NCBI RefSeq assembly: GCF_003123685.1
Contig: NZ_QCYJ01000003.1
Location: 1-64,000 of the forward strand
Source of the DNA: Nocardia aurea
GTDB lineage: Bacteria; Actinomycetota; Actinomycetes; Mycobacteriales; Mycobacteriaceae
Length of the DNA: 64,000 bases
Direction: 5' to 3'
Shown here: positions 1 to 8,695 of the stretch, in pieces
How the letters are laid out: every line of letters begins with the position of its first letter
Position numbering within the stretch: the stretch's first letter is position 1
Made by a program: the position numbers and the translations under genes
Notes under the pieces: model-generated
What the model saw: the letters and a program-made list of their open reading frames with translations, nothing else
Told to the model about the DNA's origin: nothing
Databases searched by the model: none

Positions 1-129
1 CCAGCACAACTGAAGACTGAAACCACCAACCCGACCGACCGAGGGGGTCAGAATTCAGGTGCCGGAAAGTGTCCAGGATTCGCTTGCCGTTGACACCAAG
101 ACACCCACACCGGGCGCGGATTCGGGAAT

Positions 130-1800
130 TTGATCGCGGCACCGCTGGCCGGAGCACGCCGTCGTCACGGCACCACAGTGTTCCTCGATCCGGCGACGCT
201 GGAACCGTTCACCGACCAGTGGGCCTATCTGTGCAGCATCGCACGACTGTCGCCCAAGCAAGTCGCCACGCTGGCAGGGGCACTGTCGCAACCGTCGGTC
301 GGCCGTGACGTACGGCGCCCACGGGTGCCGACCTCGTCGGCGATCCTGCCGCGCCCGGCCCTCGTCGTCCACGCGCGCCTGGGCGCCCGCATCCAGCTCA
401 AGGCGACCGATCTCGGACCGGCGATGATCTCCACGGTCAAACACGCCGCCTCCATCGCCAATCCGGAATTCTTCGCCCGTCAACGCGCACGAAGAAGCAC
501 CTGGGACACACTACGATTCCTGCGCAGCTACGACGAGACCCTCGACGGCGACCTCGTTTTGCCACGCGGACTGCTGCCGTTGCTGACCACTCTGATCGAA
601 TCCGCTGGAAGCCGGTTGCGTATCGAGGACGCACGCGTCACCGGCACCACCCACGCCTACTCGTGCGCAACCGAACTCCGCCACGAACAGCAGCAGGCGG
701 TGGCAACGATCCTCGGCGCCGACACCACAGTGGTGGTGGCGCCACCGGGCACCGGCAAAACCGTGATCGCCTGCGCGGCCATCGCCGAACGTGCCACGTC
801 CACCCTGATCATCGTCGACCGCAAAGCACTTGCCGACCAGTGGCGTGCACGGATCACCCAACATCTCGGCATCACCTGCGGGCAGATCGGCGGTGGCCGA
901 TCCAAAACCACCGGCGTCATCGACGTGGCGTTGCTGCCGACGCTGGCGCGACGCACCAACACCAACGAAATCACCGCCGGCTACGGGTTCGTCGTAGTCG
1001 ACGAGTGCCATCACGTCGCGTCCTCCGCGTTCACCGAAGTTCTCAACACGATTCCCGCGAAGAACTGGCTCGGGCTCACCGCTACCCCCTACCGGCGAGA
1101 CCAACTCGATGACCTGATCTTCCATCAACTCGGCTCCCACACCCACACCATCGAAGCGCCCACAGCGGGGCATCTGCCGTCACGGGATACCGAGCCGGCC
1201 CCACATCCGGTCCTGCACGTTCACCACACCGCCTTCGCCTACGACGGCGACGCCGACCCCACCCGAGGCGGGGGAATGGCCGAGATCTACCGAGCCCTCG
1301 CCAGTGATCAGGACCGCCTGACCCAGATCGTCGACGACGTCACCGCATCGCATCGTGACGGCGCCAACATCCTGGTACTGACGACCTGGATCGGACACCT
1401 CACCGCGATCGCCGAACGACTCACTTCGGCCGGCTGCGGTGAGGTGATAGTGCTTCGGGGCGGCATGGGAGCCCGTGAACGCCGAACCGCCAACGACACG
1501 ATCGCGGACTACCTCGAGCAGGACCGTCCCCTGCTCATCGTGGGAACCGGCTCCTATATCGGGGAAGGGTTCGACTGTCCCGCTCTCGACACTCTCTTCT
1601 TGGCGGCACCTGTCAAGTTCAAAGGACGTCTCGTGCAGTATGTCGGCCGAATCACCCGGACCCATCCGGGCAAGACCACCGCGACCGTGCACGACTACCA
1701 CGATGTTCGTACCCCGATACTTGCCCGCACACTCGAGCAACGTGCACCCGGCTACACCGACCTCGGCTTCCCGGATCCCCGAAAACAACTCGGCACATGA
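130..1800 (+). CDS. DEAD/DEAH-box helicase, C-terminal part of a TOTE-type conflict protein
   Basis: Superfamily 2 helicase of 556 residues. Visible motifs are Walker A APPGTGKT (about residues 204-211), DECH (291-294), TATP (317-320) and motif VI QYVGRITR (503-510). The first 45 residues (PLAGARRRHG, FLDPATLEPFTDQWAYL) match the junction between the primase and helicase domains of TOTE conflict proteins, where a GFGNLIA motif is followed by a DQWA segment. Here GFGNLIA is encoded at 118-138, but a TGA at 91-93 lies in the same frame only 24 bases upstream. The only nearby start is TTG at 130, and no primase domain is seen in the bases available. TOTE proteins are predicted anti-mobile-element nucleases or helicases. 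I infer this is the helicase half of a broken gene. A separate DEAD helicase is possible but less likely because of the linker match. Confidence 0.75.
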   Translation: MIAAPLAGARRRHGTTVFLDPATLEPFTDQWAYLCSIARLSPKQVATLAGALSQPSVGRDVRRPRVPTSSAILPRPALVVHARLGARIQLKATDLGPAMISTVKHAASIANPEFFARQRARRSTWDTLRFLRSYDETLDGDLVLPRGLLPLLTTLIESAGSRLRIEDARVTGTTHAYSCATELRHEQQQAVATILGADTTVVVAPPGTGKTVIACAAIAERATSTLIIVDRKALADQWRARITQHLGITCGQIGGGRSKTTGVIDVALLPTLARRTNTNEITAGYGFVVVDECHHVASSAFTEVLNTIPAKNWLGLTATPYRRDQLDDLIFHQLGSHTHTIEAPTAGHLPSRDTEPAPHPVLHVHHTAFAYDGDADPTRGGGMAEIYRALASDQDRLTQIVDDVTASHRDGANILVLTTWIGHLTAIAERLTSAGCGEVIVLRGGMGARERRTANDTIADYLEQDRPLLIVGTGSYIGEGFDCPALDTLFLAAPVKFKGRLVQYVGRITRTHPGKTTATVHDYHDVRTPILARTLEQRAPGYTDLGFPDPRKQLGT

Positions 1801-1979
1801 GCCCCTACCGGTAGTCCCGCCAGCCCGCTTCGGGCCACGAAGGCGGTCCGGGGGGCGACGGCGCGCAGGTCCGAACGGTTCAGTTTCGCATCGGCCATCG
1901 AGGTCTGCCTGTTGGTTCCAGGTAGTTATGGGTCCCGTTGGGTCGCTTACGCTGAGGTGGTGATTTCTCAGGTCTCGGT

Positions 1980-3060
1980 GTGGGTTCCCCTCAACGGGAC
2001 GCGCAGACGGTCGGAGTGACACTGATCGGACCGGAAACCGAACCGGACACCTTCGCTCGGGATCAGCTGACGAGACGGCCGACATTGCCCGGCGACGGTG
2101 TCCCCGATGTCGTGATCGGCCACGGGCGCGTGAGCGGACCGCACGCACGCCAACTCGTCGAAGAACATTACCCCGACGCGAAGCGTTTCCAGTTCGTTCA
2201 CGTCAAGCCTGATCAGCTCGAATTCGAGAAGGAGCCCGGGAATCTCGACCCGACTGCGCTGGCCGAGCAGCGAACCGCAGCCGAGATCGGACTGGCCCAG
2301 GGCGCGTTCTGTGCCGTGGCCGTCGGGCCCGTGCTGTTCGACTGGCTGAACTTGTATATCGACGCCGACAAGACCGGACAATCGCTGCTGAGACTGGATC
2401 CCGGCTTCGACATCACCGAGGGTGAGGAACGGATCTACCGGAACAACCATCTTGCGCAAGTCCTGATCGCAGGGCGCCTCACCTCGAACGACGCACCGGT
2501 CAAGGGATTGGCCGACATCGCGGCACGGTCGCTGGGTTTGCACTCCGCGAGTTGTTGGACTCAGACGATCACGAGATCCAACTGGTGGTACGCGGCGTTA
2601 CGGAACACGAAGGATCCACTGTCCGGCAGCGTGTACGCGAATGGGCCGGCATCCCGGGTCTTCGTGTCCTTCCCGTGTCTACTCACCAGCAGTCGAGACC
2701 TTCCAGGCTGATCTCCACCGCGCGGTACTGCTGCTGATGCCCTCACGCGCCGAAGGGTTCGGGCTGGTCGGCCTGGAAGCGATCGTCGCGGGAACACTCG
2801 TGCTCGTCAGCAAATCCAGCGGTCTGGGCATGTTGCCGAACGAAGTGTTGCCCAAGACGTTGGCGGGTCAGGTGACAGTGCCCGTCACCGACGACCCCGA
2901 CAAGGATCGCATTCGATGGGGTCACGCCATCGCATCGGTACTGGGCCACCCGGATGCGGCATTCGCTACAGCACAAACGATCCGAAAGGCCATGGCGACC
3001 AGCCGGACCTGGTCGGCGGCGGCCGAACAGCTCCTGACCGTCGCAGCTGCTCGTCTCTGA
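1980..3060 (+). pseudogene. Glycosyltransferase (GT4-like), two frameshifts, N-terminus missing
   Basis: Three reading frames join into one glycosyltransferase. Frame one (1980 to about 2540) contains PDVVIGHGRV and ends near KGLADIAARSLGL. Frame two (about 2540-2680) continues ALRELLDSDDHEIQLVVRG to GLRVLPV. Frame three (about 2675-3060) continues VYSPAVETF, then PSRAEGFGLVGLEAIVAG, the EGFGLxxLEA donor-binding motif of GT-B glycosyltransferases. The start falls inside the expected N-terminal Rossmann domain, with no GGLSTFNRE-type opening upstream. Two frameshifts plus the missing N-terminus argue for a real pseudogene rather than one sequencing error. Similar proteins occur in actinobacteria beside NTPase-type conflict genes, which suits its position next to the TOTE-like helicase; that link is inference. 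Confidence 0.72.
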
Positions 3061-3500
3061 CCGACATCCATGGTGGCTGATGTCGTTGACCACCCCCTCG
3101 GCGACCAGGAAATCGGCCAACTTGGCAAGACTCCAGGTCGAGAACGGCAGACCATGTTCGGTCGGGGGTGGATTTGGCGATCTTCTTCACTTCACGCCGC
3201 TCGGCCAGGGTGAACGTCTTCGTCCGTCCGCCTTTGAATTTCGGATACAACGACGCGAATCCGTCGGTGTTGAAGTTGTGCACCACGTCCCCGGTCCGGG
3301 CTGGTGAAACTCAACTCCGCGATCCCGGCCACCGGCACACCCTGGCCCGACAACAACACCATCTGCGCACGCCGCCAGGTCATCACCGACCCGGTACCCC
3401 GACGGACGATTCGCAACAGCCTGCGGCCCTCGTCATCATCGAGCTCATGGACACGGACACGTTCTGCCACCCCGACAGCCTGAACCCACCACCCGCCCAC
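3061..3500 (-). mobile_element. IS630-like transposase remnant
   Basis: On the minus strand, fragments in different frames read in order as the N-terminus of an IS630-family transposase: DDDEGRRLLRIVRRGTGS, TWRRAQMVLLSGQG, then NTDGFASLYPKFKGGR, FTLAERREVKKIAKSTP and finally a KLADFLVAEGVV segment. These are the helix-turn-helix region and linker before the DDE catalytic domain. The catalytic domain itself is absent and at least two frameshifts separate the pieces. No terminal inverted repeats could be placed. It is dead and marks past insertion in this degraded region. Confidence 0.7.
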
Positions 3501-3816
3501 GCCGGGATTTCCATCGGTGCGTCACCCACCGAACAGGACAAACATTCGCGGTTGCGGCATTAGCCTGGCTGGATGAGGCATCGTCCACACGCAGCGAGGT
3601 TCCGGTGTTCGTGGTCCTGCACCACCCGCCTGTCGCGTGGGGATCCCGTTCCTGGACGGGGATGCGGTTAGCCGACGGAGCAGCACTGGCCGAGGTCCTC
3701 TCCGGCCACTCGAACGATGAAGCCGGTTTTCGGGCGATTCGCCAAGCAAAGCGACCACTGTCTGCTCTGTCGGGTGCCGTAGGCTCGAGCAGTCGAAACA
3801 CCATGAGGAGCTGACC
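3501..3816. other. Intergenic stretch without a recognisable gene
   Basis: Open frames here have no family resemblance and poor codon structure. A GAGGAG ribosome-binding site near 3804-3809 serves the downstream gene. Confidence 0.4.
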
Positions 3817-4428
3817 GTGACGGTATCGAATCCCGACGCGCATCCCCGAATCACCGCCGAAGAGTTCCTGGCGACCGAGCCCGACTCATTCAGCAGCACA
3901 TTCGGCGACGTCGAGATCATCGACGGCGCCGTGGTGCGGCTGATGGCCCAAAGCGAGGCTCACAGCCGCGTCGTGCGCCGACTCGGGGCCGCGCTGGAAG
4001 ATGCTCGCGATCCCGCGGGGCCGTGCCTTCGTGTCGGATCCGATGTCGCGGTCCGTTTCGCCGACGCCGACGATCGCCGAACCGATCACCGGCTCAATGT
4101 CCGCTACCCCGACATCTTCGTTCGTGATTGCGAACCGTACGACGTCAACACTGTCCGCGACCACATTGCCCTCATCGTCGAAGTCGTCTCCAAAAGCACT
4201 GTCGACACCGACACCAGCGAGAAACACACGCTCTACGCGCGCACCGGAATACCCGCCTATCTGATCGTCCACTTCGACAAGAGCTGGGAAATCATCGACC
4301 GGATCGAGGAATATCGCCTCGACTGGTCCGGACTGCGATACATGCCCCACAAAGTCCATCGCACTGCTCTAGTCCTCGACACACCGGTCACACTCGCCAT
4401 CACCTTTGACGCACTCCATCGTCCCTGA
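3817..4428 (+). CDS. Uma2 family endonuclease-like protein (DUF820)
   Basis: A 203-residue protein of the Uma2/DUF820 family, a PD-(D/E)XK nuclease fold expanded in actinobacteria and cyanobacteria. Family features are the ITAEEFLATEPD opening, the EIIDGAVVRL strand (about 32-41), a short helix after HSRVVRRL, YPDIFV (about 102-107) supplying the catalytic Asp, and LIVEVVSKST (about 125-134) supplying the E of the E-x-K-like core. The C-terminal GIPAYLIVHFD segment is also typical. Length is normal. The GTG start at 3817 is preceded by GAGGAG at good spacing. The gene stands alone and its biological role is unknown in the family; it looks intact among decayed neighbours. Confidence 0.85.
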   Translation: MTVSNPDAHPRITAEEFLATEPDSFSSTFGDVEIIDGAVVRLMAQSEAHSRVVRRLGAALEDARDPAGPCLRVGSDVAVRFADADDRRTDHRLNVRYPDIFVRDCEPYDVNTVRDHIALIVEVVSKSTVDTDTSEKHTLYARTGIPAYLIVHFDKSWEIIDRIEEYRLDWSGLRYMPHKVHRTALVLDTPVTLAITFDALHRP

Positions 4429-4514
4429 CAACCAGCCACACGGAATGGCGACTGCCGCGTTCACCCTTGAGCGGGCGTAAGGGACGTTCGGTCTCGATGT
4501 GGTTCCGCTGAGGG

Positions 4515-4862
4515 TCAAGTCGGGCGGGTTGCGCGTGGTAGGCAGTGTTCCGGGGCAGCTGCACGCGTGGGCGCGCACGCACAACGGCGCGTGGATCGGG
4601 CTTGCGTCGTTTGTCTGTGTGTCAGGTGGATTCGACGGTTGTAGTGGGTGAAGATGCCAAGCCGGAAGTTCTGGCCGTCGAGGCGCGCTTCGACATCGGT
4701 CAGGCCGGTGAAGTCATAGCTGCTCTTCTCTTCGTCCTGGCCCCATCTGATACTCGACTTGATGCCGGAGCTCGACTTGGCGCCTGCCTCGCCCAATCCG
4801 TGGAACTCGCTCGGGTCCACGCTGATGCGTGTCCAGATCCCCTTGGTATCGACTTTTCCCAT
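4515..4862 (-). CDS. Hypothetical protein
   Basis: About 115 residues beginning MGKVDTKGIWTRISVDPSEF. The body up to the HYNRRIHLTHRQ segment has strong GC at third positions; the last 30 residues are arginine-rich and look like read-through of non-coding sequence. A GGGGG tract upstream of the ATG at 4862 can serve as ribosome-binding site. I recognise no family. Its 5' part overlaps the end of the upstream minus-strand frame, so one of the two is probably shortened by a frameshift or stop loss. Confidence 0.5.
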   Translation of the reverse strand: MGKVDTKGIWTRISVDPSEFHGLGEAGAKSSSGIKSSIRWGQDEEKSSYDFTGLTDVEARLDGQNFRLGIFTHYNRRIHLTHRQTTQARSTRRCACAPTRAAAPEHCLPRATRPT

Positions 4863-5436
4863 GACTGATGTACCCCCTTGATTCCCTGCCGACCGACAAA
4901 TCCGCCGATCTACCGCGAGCCCCATCATTCCGCACCGAGCGCGGCTTGTCATCGAAATCGATTGCGCAACAAGCGACTCTGAGAACAAGTAGGTCGTCAC
5001 ACTCAGGGGTCGGCGACCCCGCTGTACCCGGGGGACCGCACCGATCGGCGGACTCGACTATTCGGCGGAGAGTGTTCGGCCCGGCGATCTTCTCCCGCGC
5101 GACGGTCTCCGCCTTCACCGCAGGACTGTTGTCCCAGCAGATGCTGGTCGCGCCCTCGACCGGCGCAGCCCGTGGCGGGCGCAGGCTCGTACGGTCAGTC
5201 CCGGCCAGCAGTGTCACCGCCGTTCGGCCGCTGTTGCCTATGTCGCGCTGCTGCGGTGGCAGCAGCATCCGGGAGCGGGAGCGGATCGCCCCGTCGGTGC
5301 GACCGAACTCCGCGGTCAGCTCCAGCGCGTTCTTGCCCACGCGGACTCTTTCGACGAGGCGGCGGCACTCCGCGGTCAGCCATGGCTGACCCCCGCGTTC
5401 CGTGGCCGCCCGCTCCGAAGCGCAGGTTTCGGTCAT
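4714..5436 (-). CDS. Small DNA-binding-like protein with a Myb-type helix-turn-helix
   Basis: The frame starts at an ATG with a clear GGGAGGG ribosome-binding site 7 bases upstream. Residues about 17-60 (PWLTAECRRLVERVRVGKNA, then TAEFGRTDGAIRSRSRMLL) resemble the Myb-like W-T-x-E-E plus GRTxGAIRSR helix-turn-helix found in actinobacterial proteins, including some helicase-associated ones. The remainder has no recognisable domain, and the last 50 residues are a shadow of the overlapping gene ending at 4515. The natural stop was probably earlier. Function unknown beyond likely DNA binding. Confidence 0.5.
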   Translation of the reverse strand: MTETCASERAATERGGQPWLTAECRRLVERVRVGKNALELTAEFGRTDGAIRSRSRMLLPPQQRDIGNSGRTAVTLLAGTDRTSLRPPRAAPVEGATSICWDNSPAVKAETVAREKIAGPNTLRRIVESADRCGPPGTAGSPTPECDDLLVLRVACCAIDFDDKPRSVRNDGARGRSADLSVGRESRGYISHGKSRYQGDLDTHQRGPERVPRIGRGRRQVELRHQVEYQMGPGRREEQL

Positions 5437-5606
5437 CTCTGGGCCCTCCCTGTTCCCGTATGGGCCTTACCATTTTCGGCCCGACTGGCGTGTCCGGGAG
5501 CGAGCCCGACATCCCGAGTGCGCGAAAACCACACTCCCCGGGATGAATTCAACGATGCCGTTCGGTCGAACAGGCGAACCCCGGTCCGGCAATGGAAAGG
5601 ATCCCC

Positions 5607-6010
5607 ATGGGTACCGATCGAGCGGGGTTGCGTCGGTCAAGTATTCGACTGACCGACGCCCAGGTCACGGCGGGTGCGGCGCAGCCCACGCCGGTCGACC
5701 ACGAACGCTCGCGGGTCCTGGCGCGCACCACCTCGACCCGTGACATGGGCAACCACCTGCCCGCGGCCCTGCGCCACGACATCGGGGCTTGGCTGACCGA
5801 ACTGTCCGCCGCGGCGTTCGCGGCGCTCCCAGGTCATCCTCACCGACAGCGAACACCTACCTCAACCGCAAATTGATGCCCGAACCGGCGCCGATCACCG
5901 CCGACAAACCGATCTGGGAATGGCGCGTGATCGAGCAGTGGCACTGCGCGCGACGTGGGCAAGGTTGGGCCGCGGTCACCACCGCAGATCTCACCGGTCA
6001 TCGTCGATAG
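5607..6010 (+). pseudogene. Frameshifted hypothetical gene
   Basis: From ATG 5607, preceded by GGAAAGGA, the frame has strongly GC-biased third positions through HDIGAWLTELSAAAFAAL and then loses coding character near 5835. Coding bias resumes in another frame from about 5850 (TANTYLNRKLM, DKPIWEWRVIEQWHC) to the TAG at 6008. This is best read as one gene of about 130 residues with a frameshift. No family recognised. Confidence 0.4.
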
Positions 6011-6295
6011 ATCTCGTCGCCGATCAGATCCGCAGAATGCCGGTTGGGCACGTCACCCGCTGACCGGTACTTTGTGGCCTTCGGCTTCCGATTTCGATCA
6101 TGCGGCGGCGGTAGACCGATTCCTCCTCGGCGTGGCTGATGGCATCCACACACGCGGGTCGTTTTGCGCCGTGCGCTCTGGCGGCCGCGGTGGTCGGGGG
6201 ATGGAACAGGGAAGTACCTGTCCCGCCCGGCGACCGGGGTACAGCTGAGCGGGGCTGCGCTGGACGCGTTCGTTCCGCGCACGACCTGGGGATTG
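6011..6295. other. Intergenic stretch, nothing identified
   Basis: No frame with family resemblance or a good ribosome-binding site is visible. Confidence 0.35.
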
Positions 6296-6946
6296 TCAGG
6301 CGATGAGGGAGGGGCGGGTTCTGGCGAACCATCCGTCGGGTTCGATAGCGGGCGGGGTCGTCGGTTGGGGAGTTGATGGTGTGTCCGGTTGCTGCGGCCA
6401 CAGCACCGTCGACGTTGCGGCGCCGTGGCGGATCGCGTCGGTGTCGAGCTCGATCCGGTGTTCGGCTATCTGTTGGGCGGGCCAGGTACCGATGACCGAC
6501 AGCCGTCCCGGGGGAGGAAGCGGGGTGAGGTAGTAGTTGGCTGTGGCGAGCAGTGTGCTCCCGCCGCTGGCGGAGGCCATCAGTGTCGGAGTGTCAGGGT
6601 CGGTGGGGTCGCCTGGCCAGTTGGTGACGGTGCGGCCGTCGGCGAATTCGAGACCGATGAGGAATTGGTCCTTGGTTCCGCCGGGGTAGCCCGCGAAGGC
6701 ACTGAGGGCGGTGCAGCGAGCGCCGGGGCGGCTGTGGAGCTGGAAGTGTAGTTCCACGCCGTGCCGGTAGGCGCGGGCCCCTGCTATCGCGACCGCGATG
6801 TCGTCGGTTCGCAACAGGATCGCCTGCACGGCAACCGCGGTAGGGATTTCGTTGGTTGGTCGAAGTTGCGTCTGATGCTCGGGAATCGTCTGTTGTGGTT
6901 GCTGTTCGGTCAGCACCGATTCACCCATCTCGGGCACTCCTGTCAT
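6296..6946 (-). CDS. Hypothetical protein
   Basis: About 216 residues from MTGVPEMGES at 6946, or 210 from the second ATG at 6927. The open frame runs upstream to 7420, but that segment is Arg/Ser/Pro-rich and looks non-coding. The middle (LLRTDDIAVAIAGARAYRHG, then LIGLEFADGRTVTNWPGD, SGGSTLLATANYYLTPLPPPG) alternates hydrophobic strands like a beta-sandwich domain. There is no signal peptide or membrane segment. Family unknown; the C-terminus is Pro/Thr-rich. Confidence 0.6.
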   Translation of the reverse strand: MTGVPEMGESVLTEQQPQQTIPEHQTQLRPTNEIPTAVAVQAILLRTDDIAVAIAGARAYRHGVELHFQLHSRPGARCTALSAFAGYPGGTKDQFLIGLEFADGRTVTNWPGDPTDPDTPTLMASASGGSTLLATANYYLTPLPPPGRLSVIGTWPAQQIAEHRIELDTDAIRHGAATSTVLWPQQPDTPSTPQPTTPPAIEPDGWFARTRPSLIA

Positions 6947-7280
6947 CGAAAGTCGTTTTGCGAGCGCGGACCCTCCGGCCGGGCGGGATTTGAACAATAG
7001 AGATTGGTACCGACAGTTCAGGACCGATGTGTCCAGGTGCGGTGTTGCGGGACAACGAATCCGTCGGCGAGATCGGCCGCTGTCTGGTCGCCGTAGGCTG
7101 CTCATTCGTTGATCCGCCGGTACAACCCACGGTTTCGGTTGGTGGGTGCTGTCGGCGAGTGTCGAACCCGAGGCACGTGGGTCGTGGTCGACCAAGAGTT
7201 TCTGTAGGTGAGCTGGAACATCTGTGCGGTTCCTGGTCAGCCCGGGACAGATCGGGTAGTCTGTGGGTAGTCTGAGGGGT

Positions 7281-7583
7281 GTGGCGATCGAATGGTACTG
7301 GGCGCTCGCGTAGTTGTTGGCCCGATCAGGCGTTGATCCGGACGACGTATTCGACCTGGTGAATGTGTGGCTAGCTGGTCGGCAGCGGGTGTGGTTGCGG
7401 ACTGCCGGTGACCCGGTCACGGGACTGAGTTCGCTGGTGGTCTGGGGCCGTGCCGACGACGGGACCCCTTTGGTGGTCTACGCACGGCGTCTCGGTCGCG
7501 ACATCGAGGTGTACAACGCCGAGTACCTGACCGCCGATCAGGTCGAAGACTTCGAGAAGTGGGAGGCGACCCGCAATGACTGA
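7281..7583 (+). pseudogene. Toxin-like gene interrupted by an amber codon
   Basis: The frame from GTG 7281, preceded by GAGGGGT, reads VAIEWYWALA, then TAG at 7311-7313, then LLARSGVDPDDVFDLVN and onward to a normal stop. The residues on both sides of the TAG fit one continuous alpha-helix, so a single GAG-to-TAG type change would explain the break. The downstream part could still be expressed from TTG 7314 or 7317, giving 88-89 residues. The C-terminal body (VWGRADDGTPLVVYARRLG, NAEYLTADQVEDFEKWE) is small and basic like RelE/BrnT-scale toxins, but I cannot assign a family. It overlaps the next gene by 8 bases, as toxin-antitoxin pairs do. Confidence 0.6.
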
Positions 7584-7914
7584 TCCGTTCGAGAATATGA
7601 GCCCCGCCGAGGTCGCGGCGATGGCCAAGCGTCTCGAGTTTACCGATGAACCCGTCGACCCACCGATTCGGACCGGCCCGGACACCGACCCTGTCCTGAT
7701 CCCGCGTTCGGTGAAAATGACCTATGACCTCGACAAAGCGTGTAAGCGTCGCGCCGCTGAGTTGGGCTTGTCGCAGTCGGCGTACATACGCTCGCTGATC
7801 GAACGCGATGTCGCCGAAGGCAAAGCGGGTGAGCAACGACCGGCGTGGGTGCGTGACCTGCTCGGGGTGATCGCTCGCCGCGAGCACGAGGACGAGCACC
7901 GCCAAGCATCCTGA
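7576..7914 (+). CDS. Ribbon-helix-helix antitoxin-like protein
   Basis: A 112-residue protein. Residues about 48-76 (VKMTYDLDKACKRRAAELGL, then SQSAYIRSLIERDV) form a typical ribbon-helix-helix DNA-binding unit as in CopG/BrnA antitoxins. An N-terminal MSPAEVAAMAKRLEF segment may contact the partner. It starts inside the last codons of the upstream toxin-like gene, so the two are co-translated. The toxin-first order matches BrnT/BrnA systems. The upstream amber codon makes this possibly an orphan antitoxin. Confidence 0.65.
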   Translation: MTDPFENMSPAEVAAMAKRLEFTDEPVDPPIRTGPDTDPVLIPRSVKMTYDLDKACKRRAAELGLSQSAYIRSLIERDVAEGKAGEQRPAWVRDLLGVIARREHEDEHRQAS

Positions 7915-8058
7915 GGCAGCGGTCTGCGGTGGCAGCAGGATAACGAGGCCCGAGCTGCTGGGCGCTGGCGTGGATGCCGTTTCGGAACAGGATCGGCAAG
8001 ATCACAGCGTGGATCTCGATGGCTGTTGCTGCCGATGTGGATCCTTTCTTCGGATAGG

Positions 8059-8616
8059 TCATTTCGGTAAGTGTGGTTCGAGTGCCCGTGCGAAATGTTG
8101 TGCGATCTGGCATGGCTCGCCGATTCGTGTGCCTTCGTCGCTGAGCCATCCGGCGTTGACTTCGAACATGCCTTGTTGGGCGTCGAAGGACACGTAGCAG
8201 GTCCCTGGGTCGAATCGTTCGTTGGACACCAGGCCTTGGCGCTTGTTGACCCGGGTGTGGCCGAGGATGACCACGTTCTCCTTCGTGCGTAGTTCGTAGA
8301 GGGTGTGGCTGGTGGAGAACAGGGTCACGACCAGTTTGGCGGATCCGTGCTGGCGAACATCGAGAGGTCGCCAGTTGCAGACCCGCCACGACGCGGGACC
8401 TTCCGGTGCGTCGGTGACAACATGTCTGGTCGCCGGGTCCAGACCAGCTGATCGCAGGGCCTCGTCGAAGTCTTCTCCCCGGCACGGGTTGAACACGACG
8501 ATCTGGTCGATGTCCCTGGCCGCCACTACTGCTTTCCCGGCCACGATGTTCGTGCAGCTGGGCAGCAGGAAAGACGCAGCAACAAAGACGATCAAACTGC
8601 TTCTACCCCAACGCAT
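8059..8616 (-). CDS. DUF3558-family lipoprotein
   Basis: A 185-residue secreted lipoprotein. The N-terminus has a positive charge, a hydrophobic stretch and the lipobox LLPSC (Cys about 21). The mature part carries the DUF3558 pattern NPCRGEDFDEALRSAGLDPAT, with further conserved cysteines in WRVCNW, TCYV and EPC. The family is abundant in Nocardia and mycobacteria; its role is unknown and it sits at the outer face of the cytoplasmic membrane. It is a single gene, divergent from the toxin-antitoxin-like pair in transcription. Confidence 0.85.
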   Translation of the reverse strand: MRWGRSSLIVFVAASFLLPSCTNIVAGKAVVAARDIDQIVVFNPCRGEDFDEALRSAGLDPATRHVVTDAPEGPASWRVCNWRPLDVRQHGSAKLVVTLFSTSHTLYELRTKENVVILGHTRVNKRQGLVSNERFDPGTCYVSFDAQQGMFEVNAGWLSDEGTRIGEPCQIAQHFARALEPHLPK

Positions 8617-8695
8617 TCAAAATGCTTCCCCCCATCAGGGCGGTCTCCCGCCATGTCGAGCCAGAAGACTACCGCAGACCTGTTCGGCGGTGAGG

